From assembly GCA_900759665.1 (NCBI GenBank), contig CAAEWE010000058.1, forward strand, positions 1 to 64,000: DNA of 64,000 nt, read 5' to 3'. Below are positions 24,928 to 33,033 of the stretch, in pieces (positions within the stretch are counted from its first letter, which is position 1; every line of letters starts with the position of its first letter). This DNA is from Lachnospiraceae bacterium. Lineage in GTDB: Bacteria; Bacillota; Clostridia; Lachnospirales; Lachnospiraceae. Below the pieces are notes generated by a model, which saw nothing but the letters and a program-made list of their open reading frames with translations, ran no database searches and was not told the origin of the DNA. Made by a program: the position numbers and the translations under genes.

Positions 24928-25794
24928 TCAAATCTTTGATTTCAGCTTATTTGCCAAAATGTTGGAGATAAAATTGATGACGATCACAAATACCAGCAAT
25001 ACAACTGCAGTGGCAAATGCCTGATCCGTATGAAGACCTTCCTTTGATAAGTTATACATATGTACGGAAAGAGTTCTTACCGAGGATCCAAAGAATCCCT
25101 TGATCCCGGCATTTACCTTAGGAACTGCTGCCACCGTACCTGCCGTAAAGATCAAAGCGGCTGTCTCTCCCACGATACGTCCGATGGAGAGGATCACACC
25201 GGAAAGAATTCCCGGTACTGCCGATGGAAGTACCGCCCGGAACACCGTCCGAAGTTTTCCGGCTCCCAGTCCGAAGCTTCCTTCCCGGTAGCTTCTCGGC
25301 ACCGCCAGAAGTGCCTCCTCACTGGTTCTCATAATCGTTGGCAATACCATGATCGCCACAGTCAGCGCACCGGATATCAATGAATATCCCATATGAAGTG
25401 CTGTACAGAAAAACAACATTCCGAACAATCCATATACGATTGACGGGATACCTGACAACGTCTCTGCCGTCACCCGGACAAGTCCGACAATTTTATTTCC
25501 CTTCTTGGCATATTCCACCATATAGATCGCTGCAAAGATTCCAAGGGGACCTGCCACCACAATGGCGAGAAGTGTCAACAGCAATGTGTTGATCAGTGCC
25601 GGTAACATAGATACATTGTCTGAATTATACGTCCAGGCAAACAGCTCCGGTGTCAGATGGGGCACTCCTTTTACCAGAATGTAAACAATCAACGATCCCA
25701 GTGCCAGTACCGTGATCACTGCCGACAGGATCGTCAGCAGAAGCACCACCAGAGAACCGGGATGATGGAGATATGTTTTTAATTTCACCTTCAT
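24928..25794 (-). CDS. pstA: Phosphate ABC transporter permease PstA
   Basis: A 288-aa permease with six membrane segments. The EAA-type loop that contacts PstB reads RTSEEALLAVPRSYREGSFGLGAG. The region GIPSIVYGLFGMLFF is typical of PstA/PstC. It pairs with PstC to form the channel. Normally pstC lies immediately upstream, but here there is a 257-base non-coding leader with a PhoP-box array and then a toxin-antitoxin gene. pstA therefore heads its own operon pstA-pstB-phoU. Confidence 0.95.
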   Translation of the reverse strand: MKVKLKTYLHHPGSLVVLLLTILSAVITVLALGSLIVYILVKGVPHLTPELFAWTYNSDNVSMLPALINTLLLTLLAIVVAGPLGIFAAIYMVEYAKKGNKIVGLVRVTAETLSGIPSIVYGLFGMLFFCTALHMGYSLISGALTVAIMVLPTIMRTSEEALLAVPRSYREGSFGLGAGKLRTVFRAVLPSAVPGILSGVILSIGRIVGETAALIFTAGTVAAVPKVNAGIKGFFGSSVRTLSVHMYNLSKEGLHTDQAFATAVVLLVFVIVINFISNILANKLKSKI

Positions 25795-25952
25795 TTTCCT
25801 ACATTTCCTTTCTCTATAAAGTCGACCACGTGACCGCCGGCTGCAAAATCAGCCGGCCATGCGATATTCTTTTTGCTGTTCTGCCGATACTGCTTTGTTT
25901 TATCTACAGGCAGCAAATTGATTGAAACTAAAAAATTCCAACAAATAAGAAA

Positions 25953-26046
25953 AAGCCATCGCTTTATTCACGATGACTTAATCTTAAATTTATGAAGTAA
26001 AATCTGCTATCCTGTTTACGTCAAATCTGTGTAAAATGTCTGTGAA
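25953..26046 (-). promoter_or_regulatory. PhoP-box array and leader hairpin upstream of pstA
   Basis: On the minus strand TTCACA (26046-26041), TTTACA (26035-26030) and TTGACG (26024-26019) lie in exact 11-bp phase with 5-base spacers, like Bacillus PhoP boxes. About 40 bases downstream comes a hairpin (AAGTCATCG/CGATGGCTT, 25953-25979) followed by TTTTTC. About 90 bases are closely similar to 48148-48240 upstream of pstS. The rest of the 25795-25952 leader contains a GGCCGGCTG/CAGCCGGC hairpin near 25838-25860. Confidence 0.75.
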
Positions 26047-26050
26047 GCGG

Positions 26051-27148
26051 TTACTGGATCCATTTGTATCGTAATTTGTACTCGTTGAGGTACTGATAAC
26101 CCAGATGCTTTTCTCTCTGTAGACGCCCGATCACGATATATGGCATGACGTTCTGTGACTCCGCAAATCTCCGGATCGCTTCTATACTATAATCTCCCGC
26201 ATTCACAAATGCCTGATAATCATTACGGTTCATAAGCCTGTCGCCGGCAAACCGATCCGCCGCCTGCTCCTTCTTTCGATCCATTCCATCATCCACAAAG
26301 CTTGCATTCTTACCCAGATCTCCATTTACCAGATGTCCTAATTCATGAAATAGAGAAAACCAGAAAATATCTGCATATGATCCACGAAGTGTCAGTACTA
26401 TTTGATATGTCCCATCACTTTTCTGCGAAATATATCCTTGAACCGGTGCTCCCCGAAAATTGTGAAAAACAGCAAAATCAATTCCATAACCTGCCATAAC
26501 CTGTCTTAAATCTTTTTGGAAATTCGGATCACATTTTCGCATTATCCCTTTAATCTGATCAACTAACTCATCGATCCTTGACGCATCAAATTGCGACTCA
26601 ACACTTCTACTATCTGCCATAATCTTGCACATCCTCATCCATGCACCCATAACATATGGATCAACTGCTTTATCTGCCATACGGAATGCCCCCGCTGGAG
26701 CAACCTCCTTCAGATTGGCTAAATTACTGATCTGCAAAGATTTTCTCAGGGATAATATAGAATCCTCCTTCTTTTCTCTCTGCGGAATCCTTCCCTTTTT
26801 CCGCAAATAACTGACAATCTCCTTCAATGATTCCCTTGCCTGCTTTTCCTCCTCTGTGATCGTCATTTCTGCATTATATTCCAGTAATTCAGCATCATAT
26901 CTCGCCTGTAAATTAAGCCAGAAAGACTTTGGTACCCCTAATGCATACTCTAATCCAAATGCAAAGTTGGCTGAGATGTCCTTTTTTCCTGCGATGACAT
27001 TGCTTACATATGCTGCCGAGACCCCCGCTCTCGCTGCCAGTTCCGCCTGTGTAATATTACGTTCTACCAAAATATCTGAAATCGTCTCTCCCGGATGTAT
27101 GATCAGATCACGGGATATACCAGTTTTCTTTACTGCCATGGTAATCAT
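26051..27148 (-). CDS. higA: HigA-type antitoxin fused to an ImmA/IrrE metallopeptidase
   Basis: A 365-aa protein. Residues about 18-90 form an XRE helix-turn-helix with the HigA signature IHPGETISDILVERNITQ and LAARAGVSAAYVSNVIAGKK. After a charged linker, the C-terminal half has the zinc-peptidase motif HELGH (FSLFHELGHLVNGD) followed by KEQAADRFA, typical of ImmA/IrrE. The fusion suggests that the antitoxin can be inactivated by proteolysis, as ImmA does with repressors. It overlaps the upstream toxin gene by 41 bases. The ATG at 27148 is close to GGAG; the ATG at 27139 is an alternative. It ends 5 bases before the pstA PhoP-box array. Confidence 0.85.
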   Translation of the reverse strand: MITMAVKKTGISRDLIIHPGETISDILVERNITQAELAARAGVSAAYVSNVIAGKKDISANFAFGLEYALGVPKSFWLNLQARYDAELLEYNAEMTITEEEKQARESLKEIVSYLRKKGRIPQREKKEDSILSLRKSLQISNLANLKEVAPAGAFRMADKAVDPYVMGAWMRMCKIMADSRSVESQFDASRIDELVDQIKGIMRKCDPNFQKDLRQVMAGYGIDFAVFHNFRGAPVQGYISQKSDGTYQIVLTLRGSYADIFWFSLFHELGHLVNGDLGKNASFVDDGMDRKKEQAADRFAGDRLMNRNDYQAFVNAGDYSIEAIRRFAESQNVMPYIVIGRLQREKHLGYQYLNEYKLRYKWIQ

Positions 27149-27446
27149 TCACTCCTTCCACTTCTATCTCTGTGCATATCATAACTGTATCCTGTACTGC
27201 GTTTGGTTCCAGAATCAACCTGACATGGGGAGCCACATGCAGGGAATATCTTATGTTAGTATATCCCTTTAACTGCTCTGGTTTACCCAGTCCTAAGCTC
27301 AAAAAATCCCCAAAGCACTCTGCCGCTTCCAATCTGTCCATATGTTTTTTGATCGTCCGGACCCATTCCATCGGTAACTTTTTACGCATCATGCTATAAT
27401 CATTAAAGTACTTTTCCACTTTCTTATTTGCGTATGTTATTTTCAA
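27108..27446 (-). CDS. higB: HigB/RelE-family toxin
   Basis: A 112-aa member of the HigB-like mRNA interferase superfamily. The fold is indicated by KKVEKYFNDYSMMRKKLPMEW, the helix RLEAAECFGDFLSLG, PEQLKGYTNIRYSLHV and a last strand (VMICTEIEVEGVNDYH). The gene precedes its antitoxin, the order typical of higBA. The start is TTG at 27446, because AAGGTGG lies upstream and the longer frame crosses the promoter. A palindromic operator overlaps the transcription start, so autorepression by the downstream HigA is expected. Confidence 0.8.
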   Translation of the reverse strand: MKITYANKKVEKYFNDYSMMRKKLPMEWVRTIKKHMDRLEAAECFGDFLSLGLGKPEQLKGYTNIRYSLHVAPHVRLILEPNAVQDTVMICTEIEVEGVNDYHGSKENWYIP

Positions 27447-27467
27447 CAGCTCACCACCTTTTATACG

Positions 27468-27516
27468 ATTAACCATTTGGTTAATCAATAATAGCAAGTA
27501 ATATACTCTATGTCAA
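27468..27516 (-). promoter_or_regulatory. higBA promoter with palindromic operator
   Basis: On the minus strand a consensus TTGACA (27516-27511), a 17-base spacer and TATTAT (27493-27488). Directly after it lies the palindrome ATTAACCA-AA-TGGTTAAT (27485-27468), covering the expected start of transcription. Its position fits repression by HigA. Confidence 0.8.
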
Positions 27517-27640
27517 TAGACAATGAAAAGAGACTGTAAAAACTCATCGAACCAAAAAAACGCCTGATCCGACATTTGCCAAAACAGACGTTCCCTGGTT
27601 AGAGATTATTACCACCTTCTTTTTCCTACAAATACTATTA

Positions 27641-28672
27641 CTATCTCCCATTTCTCGCACAACATGGGGATGCATACAGCTTTCCGTGGGTAAAATAATT
27701 ATAAGATCGGCACCCTGCAGCACATCGATCCGCATACCCACACTCCCTGCACGCCCCCTCTAATAGATCTGGCGTAAATTGACGGTTATAGGAAAATGCC
27801 CCCGGATCGTTCCATATATCATCCAGAGAACGGTCACGAAGATTTCCCTCTATAAAAGCTTCATCATACATGGATTCACATCCACGAACATTCCCCACAC
27901 TGTCAATCCCTATATTCGTGAGTCCCGCACCGCATCCCAGAAAAACTGCCCGTCCGCTGGTATTACCTCTTAATGTTCCCTCTGACTCTGTATAATAACC
28001 AATATTGTCGGCTATCCCAATGGCAAAGTCAGAGCTTGCAATATGCTCCTCCACAAACCTGATCACACGCTGAAAGTCAATCTCCGTGGAAAAAATACCA
28101 CTGGAAGCATTTCCCATAGGAGAGCATGCCTGTAACTGCCATGCAAAAATCTTTTTGATCCGAAGCAGCTCATACATTTCCTCCAAATGACCGACATTCC
28201 TGCTGTGTAACGTACTGATCACCGATACCGGTATATCATTTTCAACTAATACCTCAAGTGCTTTCATTGCACATTTAAAGCTGCCCTTCTGCCGGAACAG
28301 GTCGTGAACTTCTTCGGGACCATCCAGGGAAATTGCAATAGATTCAATCCCTGTATCTTTTATCTTCGCCAAAGTCTCTTCCGTAAAAAGATATCCATTT
28401 GTAATTATGGATACATTCACATTTCGGTGGGTCAAAGCCTTTGCAATGACCGGCCAATCCTGACGCATAAACACCTCCCCGCCAATCATGGAAACCCTTT
28501 CACAGCCCAGTTCTGCCAACTGCTTCGCAACGTCCAGACACTCCTCTGTCGTTAATTCATTCTCACGGGCAGTCCCCGCCTTTGATCCACAATATTGACA
28601 TGAAAAACAGCATGCCAGTGTAATCTCCCACACACAGGTACGTAACGGGTAATAATACTCCTCTTTATTCAT
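27641..28672 (-). CDS. Radical SAM/SPASM peptide-modifying enzyme (VYASP system)
   Basis: A 343-aa radical SAM enzyme. The SAM-binding cluster motif is C21-x3-C25-x2-C28 (CCFSCQYC), followed by GGEVFMR and SLDGPEE. The C-terminal part has the Cys-rich SPASM-type region: GCGAGLTN, GNVRGCESM, CRECGYADRCAAGC and a terminal CC pair. SPASM proteins modify ribosomal peptides or activate enzymes by carbon-centred radical chemistry. Its start lies 21 bases after a protein with four VYASP repeats, the likely substrate. The enzyme's own tail also ends with a YASP (residues 333-336). The substrate and the modification are unknown. Confidence 0.85.
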   Translation of the reverse strand: MNKEEYYYPLRTCVWEITLACCFSCQYCGSKAGTARENELTTEECLDVAKQLAELGCERVSMIGGEVFMRQDWPVIAKALTHRNVNVSIITNGYLFTEETLAKIKDTGIESIAISLDGPEEVHDLFRQKGSFKCAMKALEVLVENDIPVSVISTLHSRNVGHLEEMYELLRIKKIFAWQLQACSPMGNASSGIFSTEIDFQRVIRFVEEHIASSDFAIGIADNIGYYTESEGTLRGNTSGRAVFLGCGAGLTNIGIDSVGNVRGCESMYDEAFIEGNLRDRSLDDIWNDPGAFSYNRQFTPDLLEGACRECGYADRCAAGCRSYNYFTHGKLYASPCCARNGR

Positions 28673-28693
28673 AGTCCTGTATTCCTTTTACAA

Positions 28694-29446
28694 TTATTTC
28701 AATCGGTTTCTGATACGCTGTAACAAAGAATCCTTTTTCCTGGCATGCATTTCAGGATACCTGCCAGAAAGCCTGCCGGTTTTACCTTTTCCTTCCATTC
28801 GTTCCGGAGACGCATATACACATCTCATCTCTGGTTCCGGAGATGCATATACTTTATCCATTGTCACATCCGGTCTCGGGGATGCGTATACTTTATCCAT
28901 TGTTACATCCGGTCTCGGGGATGCATATACTGCTCCCGTCTCAACCCACATGTCCTTGTCGTATTCGCTGTCCCACACATCACAAAACCGCCACAATGCG
29001 GCCTGCAGCCTTTCTAATTGATAGAATGCAGTCTCCTTCCACTGGCTGTTATTCAGCAACTCCGATGTATTATTTTCGGAATGATCTGCCATATAATCAC
29101 TATAAACCTTCAAAAAATCTCTGGTAAGCTTCGTTGTATCTGCTTCCATCGCCACAATATTGTCAACACATAATTTCAGCTCCAATATCGCGGCATCCGG
29201 CGTATCAGCCCGCCTCTCTAAATATGCTTTCATCTCCTTCAACGGACCAATAATGTCATTCCACATGCCAGAGATATCGGCTGTAATCTGATCGATTCTC
29301 TCAACGTGACCATCAAACGAGTTCTCATTCCCAGCTTCCAGATATCTTCTTTTCAATATATCACAGCATTTGATAAACAGCTTCATTGCCTCTGCCATGC
29401 GTTCATACCTGCTGTCTCTAAATAAGCTGTCCCACTCTGTTTCCAT
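28694..29446 (-). CDS. VYASP-repeat protein, putative radical SAM substrate
   Basis: A 250-aa protein, cytoplasmic by sequence, that I do not recognise. The first 165 residues are helical and charged. The C-terminal 85 hold VYASP at about 173-177, 186-190, 199-203 and 210-214, spaced 13, 13 and 11 residues. Two units are near-identical (VYASPRPDVTMDK), and the DNA shows a 39-base tandem repeat at about 28843-28920. The tail is basic (RKKDSLLQRIRNRLK). I start at 29446 because GAGGAG precedes it; the ATG at 29482 has no such site. Repeated cores next to a radical SAM/SPASM gene are a hallmark of ribosomal peptide substrates, but the assignment is inference. Confidence 0.65.
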   Translation of the reverse strand: METEWDSLFRDSRYERMAEAMKLFIKCCDILKRRYLEAGNENSFDGHVERIDQITADISGMWNDIIGPLKEMKAYLERRADTPDAAILELKLCVDNIVAMEADTTKLTRDFLKVYSDYMADHSENNTSELLNNSQWKETAFYQLERLQAALWRFCDVWDSEYDKDMWVETGAVYASPRPDVTMDKVYASPRPDVTMDKVYASPEPEMRCVYASPERMEGKGKTGRLSGRYPEMHARKKDSLLQRIRNRLK

Positions 29447-29498
29447 ATCCGTTTTCTCCTCGTACTCATTTTCATGTAACATTTCTCAAATCTATTAT

Positions 29499-30995
29499 CT
29501 ACTTTCTAGTCCTCACCTTTTTCGTTGTACTCCATTTTCCTGTGACAATTTGATTATTGTTGGCACTGTTTCCATAAGCACATGCCCGAACGCAAATATA
29601 ATAGGTCTTTTTCTTCTTGAGATAAAGTGTTGCTTTCTTTCCCTCTTTCATTGCTACCCCTGCACCCTTAAAGTTCTTTTTGGTAGAGTACAAAATCGCA
29701 TAGAAATCAGCCCCTGCCACCTTCTTCCAGGTAACCTTCACTTTTCCGTGTTTCAATGGAGAAACTTTCTTGATCACCACTTTTCCCGGCTTTGACGGTA
29801 CTTTTTCATTGTCGATATCGACACGCTTCACAGACGATGGGGTTGCTGTCCGTGCCGCCGGTGCATTTGTCACCTGAGCTGCAGGTGTCCCGGTTGGCTG
29901 TGATTCCGTCTGTCCCGGTTTCGATGTCTCTGTTGCCGGCTGTTCCGGTTTTGATGTCTCTGTTGCCGGCTGTTCCGGTCTCGATGTAGATGTCGTATCC
30001 CCCATTGATACCTTTGTATCATCCGGAAGCTGGCTGCCAGAATTGTCCGGAGCCTTCGTCTGCGGAGGCAGTGTCACCTTGCATACCGGTGTCTCAGGAG
30101 CAGCCGGTTCCGGCGTAACCTCTGCCGGTGCCTGACCTGTAGTCGTAAAACTCCTCCTTGCATCCTTAAATTCCTGCCCCTCCACAACTGCATACAGTTC
30201 AAAATAATAGGTTGTTCCCGGAGTCAAAGTCATCTGCATATCATTATTCAGATTGCAGTTATAATTCACATAGCTTGTAGACAAACCACAATTTTCAGAA
30301 TAACTCTTAACCAGATTTCCATTTGCATTGTAAAGATAACATCCTACGGATGAGACCGTATGTTTATCCGGATTCATCACCTTAATATACATTTCCGCGT
30401 TTGTATCCCATACTCCATTTTGATTAAAGTCAGCAAATGTAATATTCGGAGTTGCCGGCTGTGCCGGTGTGTTGCCTGAATAAACCGGACGAATTGCACA
30501 GGCTAATGCCGATATATTAAACCAGTTCTGAGTACAATAGGACTGATTATTAAAATTCTGATTCACCGCATTAAATCCCACGCTGTCTGCTGATGTAATA
30601 ATACCTACATGACCATACGCTGTCGTGCTGTAGGTACCGCAACTGTAATTCACCTTCCATACCGCAATATCTCCCGGCTGATAATCCCCGTACACTCTGA
30701 CCCATCCCGGCGGCAGTGCATTGGTGATATATGCATTAGCATTTCCTGTAGCATATCCTGCCACACCGAAATAATCATAATAATACTTGATCAGGTCTAC
30801 ACACTGATTTCCATAAGCCCCATCGTAATCCAGCCCCTTGCCAATCTGAGCATTCGCCCATGCCACAGCTTCATCCCGCGTTGCGGCTTGCGCTGTCGCA
30901 GAATGACCTGCAAAGCTTCCGCAGATCACACTGGTAACCATAAGGGATACCGTCAAAATTACTGACAGAACCCGGCTTCCTGTTTTCTTTTTCAT
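29499..30995 (-). CDS. Secreted CHAP-domain amidase with Thr/Pro linker and Fn3-like domain
   Basis: A 498-aa exported protein. A signal peptide (basic MKKKTGS, hydrophobic core, cleavage near ATAQA) is followed by a CHAP domain. Its catalytic Cys lies in YGNQCVDLIKYYYDYFG and its His in TAYGHVGIITS. CHAP domains cleave peptidoglycan cross-bridges or stem peptides. Next come a beta-rich domain (FADFNQNGVWDTNAEMYIKV), a low-complexity linker with repeated ETSKPEQPAT, and a C-terminal fibronectin-III-like domain (KVTWKKVAGADFYAI). It lies 52 bases upstream of the VYASP protein and could be in the same operon. A role in cell-wall turnover is likely; a link to the radical SAM pair is unproven. 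Confidence 0.85.
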   Translation of the reverse strand: MKKKTGSRVLSVILTVSLMVTSVICGSFAGHSATAQAATRDEAVAWANAQIGKGLDYDGAYGNQCVDLIKYYYDYFGVAGYATGNANAYITNALPPGWVRVYGDYQPGDIAVWKVNYSCGTYSTTAYGHVGIITSADSVGFNAVNQNFNNQSYCTQNWFNISALACAIRPVYSGNTPAQPATPNITFADFNQNGVWDTNAEMYIKVMNPDKHTVSSVGCYLYNANGNLVKSYSENCGLSTSYVNYNCNLNNDMQMTLTPGTTYYFELYAVVEGQEFKDARRSFTTTGQAPAEVTPEPAAPETPVCKVTLPPQTKAPDNSGSQLPDDTKVSMGDTTSTSRPEQPATETSKPEQPATETSKPGQTESQPTGTPAAQVTNAPAARTATPSSVKRVDIDNEKVPSKPGKVVIKKVSPLKHGKVKVTWKKVAGADFYAILYSTKKNFKGAGVAMKEGKKATLYLKKKKTYYICVRACAYGNSANNNQIVTGKWSTTKKVRTRK

Positions 30996-31081
30996 ATGCA
31001 TCTTCCTTTCTTTTTACTGTGTGATTTTTGTTTCCATGTCTATTGTAGCACATGGTATTCCACGAAATCTTTCCGTTTTTT

Positions 31082-31204
31082 TCAGTGTAGCTCTTCGCTA
31101 ATTTCACATAGAAGGATTGTTACATTGTCCTTTCCTCCATTTTCAAGGGTATAGATATGATGTAAGAAAAGGTCTTTATTATCTAATGTATTTTGATTTT
31201 TTGT
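31082..31204 (-). pseudogene. C-terminal fragment of a PP2C-type Ser/Thr phosphatase
   Basis: Minus-strand reading gives ...DLFLHHIYTLENGGKDNVTILLCEI then SEELH and a stop. The segment ENGGKDNVTILL is the C-terminal PP2C signature with the metal-binding Asp. No start codon or upstream phosphatase sequence precedes it, so this is a remnant. The rest of the 31000-31353 gap is AT-rich, with no other gene recognised. Confidence 0.55.
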
Positions 31205-31353
31205 TTCTTTTTTAATTTATACCACATGAGTTTACTATAGTCTGTAAAAAATTTCATATTAGTCCATTGACTAAAAGTGAAAAAAATGGAAAAGTTTTAT
31301 TCCTTTCCATATGATAAACTGTAATAAAAATACTACCGGGAGGAATTAAACAC

Positions 31354-32310
31354 ATGGGATTAATAAATAATTTTATTTTCAACTCAATCAAACAAAAAGA
31401 AGACAATTTCACAAAAATAGTACGTGCTTATGATAATGGCGAAACCTGGGCACAAAAAGAATTTAATAATCTATTAAAAAATGGTGATCAAAATATCCTA
31501 TATCAAATTGACAGTATACGACAAAAAATCTATGCTAATGATGCAAAAAAAAATGATCCAAAAGCAATGTTTTATTATGGTATATCATCTCACGATTTCA
31601 ATACATTTATGAGAATGTTAGTTCCATTGGCTGAACAAGGAAATGTAGATGCAATAATTGCCATAGCATCAGAATACTCACTTGGAACCATTACCTCAAG
31701 CAACGCCGAAGAAAGTTTTAAATGGTATTTAAAAGCTGCTCGCCTTGGAGATGTTTCCTCTCAAAATATCGTTGCATTGTCCTATACATGCAATGATGGA
31801 TGTGGCGAAATCAATTACGATAAAGCTTTTCATTGGTATTCTGCCTCCGCCAAACAAAACAATGCCAGTGGTTACTGTGGAATGGCAACCTGCTATGAAC
31901 ATTGGCAAGATGAATTGGTCTTTCCACTACACGAAGCCACTTCCGTGCTGCACCAAAGGAATTATTCTGACATTAACGATGCCAGCCTTAAATATGACGA
32001 AAAGCGAATTGATTGTTATGAAACTGCACGGAACTTCATTTCAAACAATGATGAAGCTATCGAAACCTTCTACGGATTAGCAAAAAGCTATGCGTCAGCC
32101 AGCAAACATCTTTCTAATCAGAGCAATATACAAATGGCACAAAAATTGGCTATTTACTACTATTACGTAGCACACGACTGTGGTCACCCATATGGATTAA
32201 AATATGCAAAAGAGATTGCTGACAATAATAATATTTATGTCAATTTCTACAACATTGATGACTGGGCTGAAAAAGAAGGCATCATTACCTCTGAGCATGT
32301 AGAAAATTAG
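31354..32310 (+). CDS. Sel1-like repeat protein
   Basis: A 318-aa soluble protein built of Sel1-type helical repeats. The clearest are SNAEESFKWYLKAARLGDVSSQ and the following DKAFHWYSASAKQNNASG unit, each a two-helix TPR-like hairpin. Sel1 proteins are protein-protein scaffolds. It has no signal peptide. The gene is AT-rich, opposite in strand to its neighbours, and has a strong GGGAGG site and its own terminator. Its relation to the neighbouring operons is unknown. Confidence 0.75.
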   Translation: MGLINNFIFNSIKQKEDNFTKIVRAYDNGETWAQKEFNNLLKNGDQNILYQIDSIRQKIYANDAKKNDPKAMFYYGISSHDFNTFMRMLVPLAEQGNVDAIIAIASEYSLGTITSSNAEESFKWYLKAARLGDVSSQNIVALSYTCNDGCGEINYDKAFHWYSASAKQNNASGYCGMATCYEHWQDELVFPLHEATSVLHQRNYSDINDASLKYDEKRIDCYETARNFISNNDEAIETFYGLAKSYASASKHLSNQSNIQMAQKLAIYYYYVAHDCGHPYGLKYAKEIADNNNIYVNFYNIDDWAEKEGIITSEHVEN

Positions 32311-32315
32311 TAATC

Positions 32316-32356
32316 AAAAGGTCTGAACCACTCAACACGAGTGATTCAGACCTTTT
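32316..32356. terminator. Bidirectional terminator between the Sel1 gene and the 41.5-32.4 kb operon
   Basis: An 18-bp stem with one mismatch (32316-32333 with 32339-32356). There are four or five T's on either side, so it can end both converging transcripts. Confidence 0.85.
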
Positions 32357-32380
32357 TACTTATTCCACCGACTATGTTAT

Positions 32381-32818
32381 TTAGCCTTCATTAAACGTTT
32401 CTTGAAATGCTTGTTGAAAAATATCATTCAAGACATCATAAAATGCATGCTCTTCCTTTTGATTTTTAGGTCCTAAAAGTGCTTTTCCAAGAATCCCCAT
32501 CTGCTGAGTTGATACTTCTCTTCTCCAGTTTTTACTGTCTCCAATCATATACTGTGTCAAATAACAACCATTTTCATTATTGTCAAATGCAAACGCATAT
32601 CCGTAATAATCCTTCATATGCATTGTATTATAGATTGTAATACATGGATACACCTTTCCAAGAAGTCCTTTTTTCTTACACTCATCTTTAGCAATCGTAA
32701 GGTTAATTCCATTCATCCTTGCCAATTCTGATATCTTCTGTGCAAACAAATCTAATGAAAAACCACTTCCACAAAATGCTGGATTACCACAAATTCTTTC
32801 ATCTAATACTTTAATCAT
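32381..32818 (-). CDS. Unknown protein at the end of the TIR/HerA/radical SAM operon
   Basis: A 145-aa protein with no recognised family. It has four Cys and a mixed alpha/beta pattern: NINL-type strands early (GINLTIAKDEC), an aromatic strand (DYYGYAFAFDNNENG) and a C-terminal helix (HAFYDVLNDIFQQAFQETFN). No signal peptide or membrane segment. It follows the precursor-like peptide gene by 72 bases and is the last gene before a terminator. In peptide clusters this place is often taken by an immunity or accessory factor, but nothing in the sequence proves that. Confidence 0.6.
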   Translation of the reverse strand: MIKVLDERICGNPAFCGSGFSLDLFAQKISELARMNGINLTIAKDECKKKGLLGKVYPCITIYNTMHMKDYYGYAFAFDNNENGCYLTQYMIGDSKNWRREVSTQQMGILGKALLGPKNQKEEHAFYDVLNDIFQQAFQETFNEG

Positions 32819-32890
32819 TTTTCTTTCGATGTATAAAACATCTGCTCCTTTCTACAAAATATGCTCACTTAAATTAAACAAGTAATTTAA

Positions 32891-33016
32891 TTAATGATCC
32901 TCTCCATATCTTGCTCTAACACAATGCCCACCTTCGCAAGATGAACGATCACTTGCCTCTGTATTAACTTTTACAGACACAACAACTTTTTTGATTTCTG
33001 GTTTTTGATAATTCAT
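32891..33016 (-). CDS. Putative ribosomal-peptide (RiPP) precursor, 41 aa
   Basis: A short gene with a strong ribosome site (AAAGGAGG, 9 bases before the ATG), 17 bases downstream of a radical SAM/SPASM gene. The leader part starts MNYQKPEIKKVVVSVKV and turns polar (NTEASDRSS). The C-terminal core reads CEGGHCVRARYGEDH (residues 27-41), with two Cys separated by three residues and a R-A-R-Y segment. Size, position, and the PqqD-radical SAM partners match modified-peptide precursors. Possible modifications are a thioether from Cys or a carbon cross-link involving Arg/Tyr. No homologue is known to me. Confidence 0.7.
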   Translation of the reverse strand: MNYQKPEIKKVVVSVKVNTEASDRSSCEGGHCVRARYGEDH

Positions 33017-33033
33017 AAAGTAATGCCTCCTTT

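Noticed and set aside
27544..27741. Minus-strand ORF overlapping the end of the radical SAM gene
   Set aside because: Starts inside the radical SAM gene in another frame, lacks a ribosome site, and the SPASM domain is complete without it.
28843..28920. 39-base direct repeats considered as CRISPR or VNTR DNA
   Set aside because: Only two tandem units without spacers, in frame with the VYASP protein repeats; explained by the protein.
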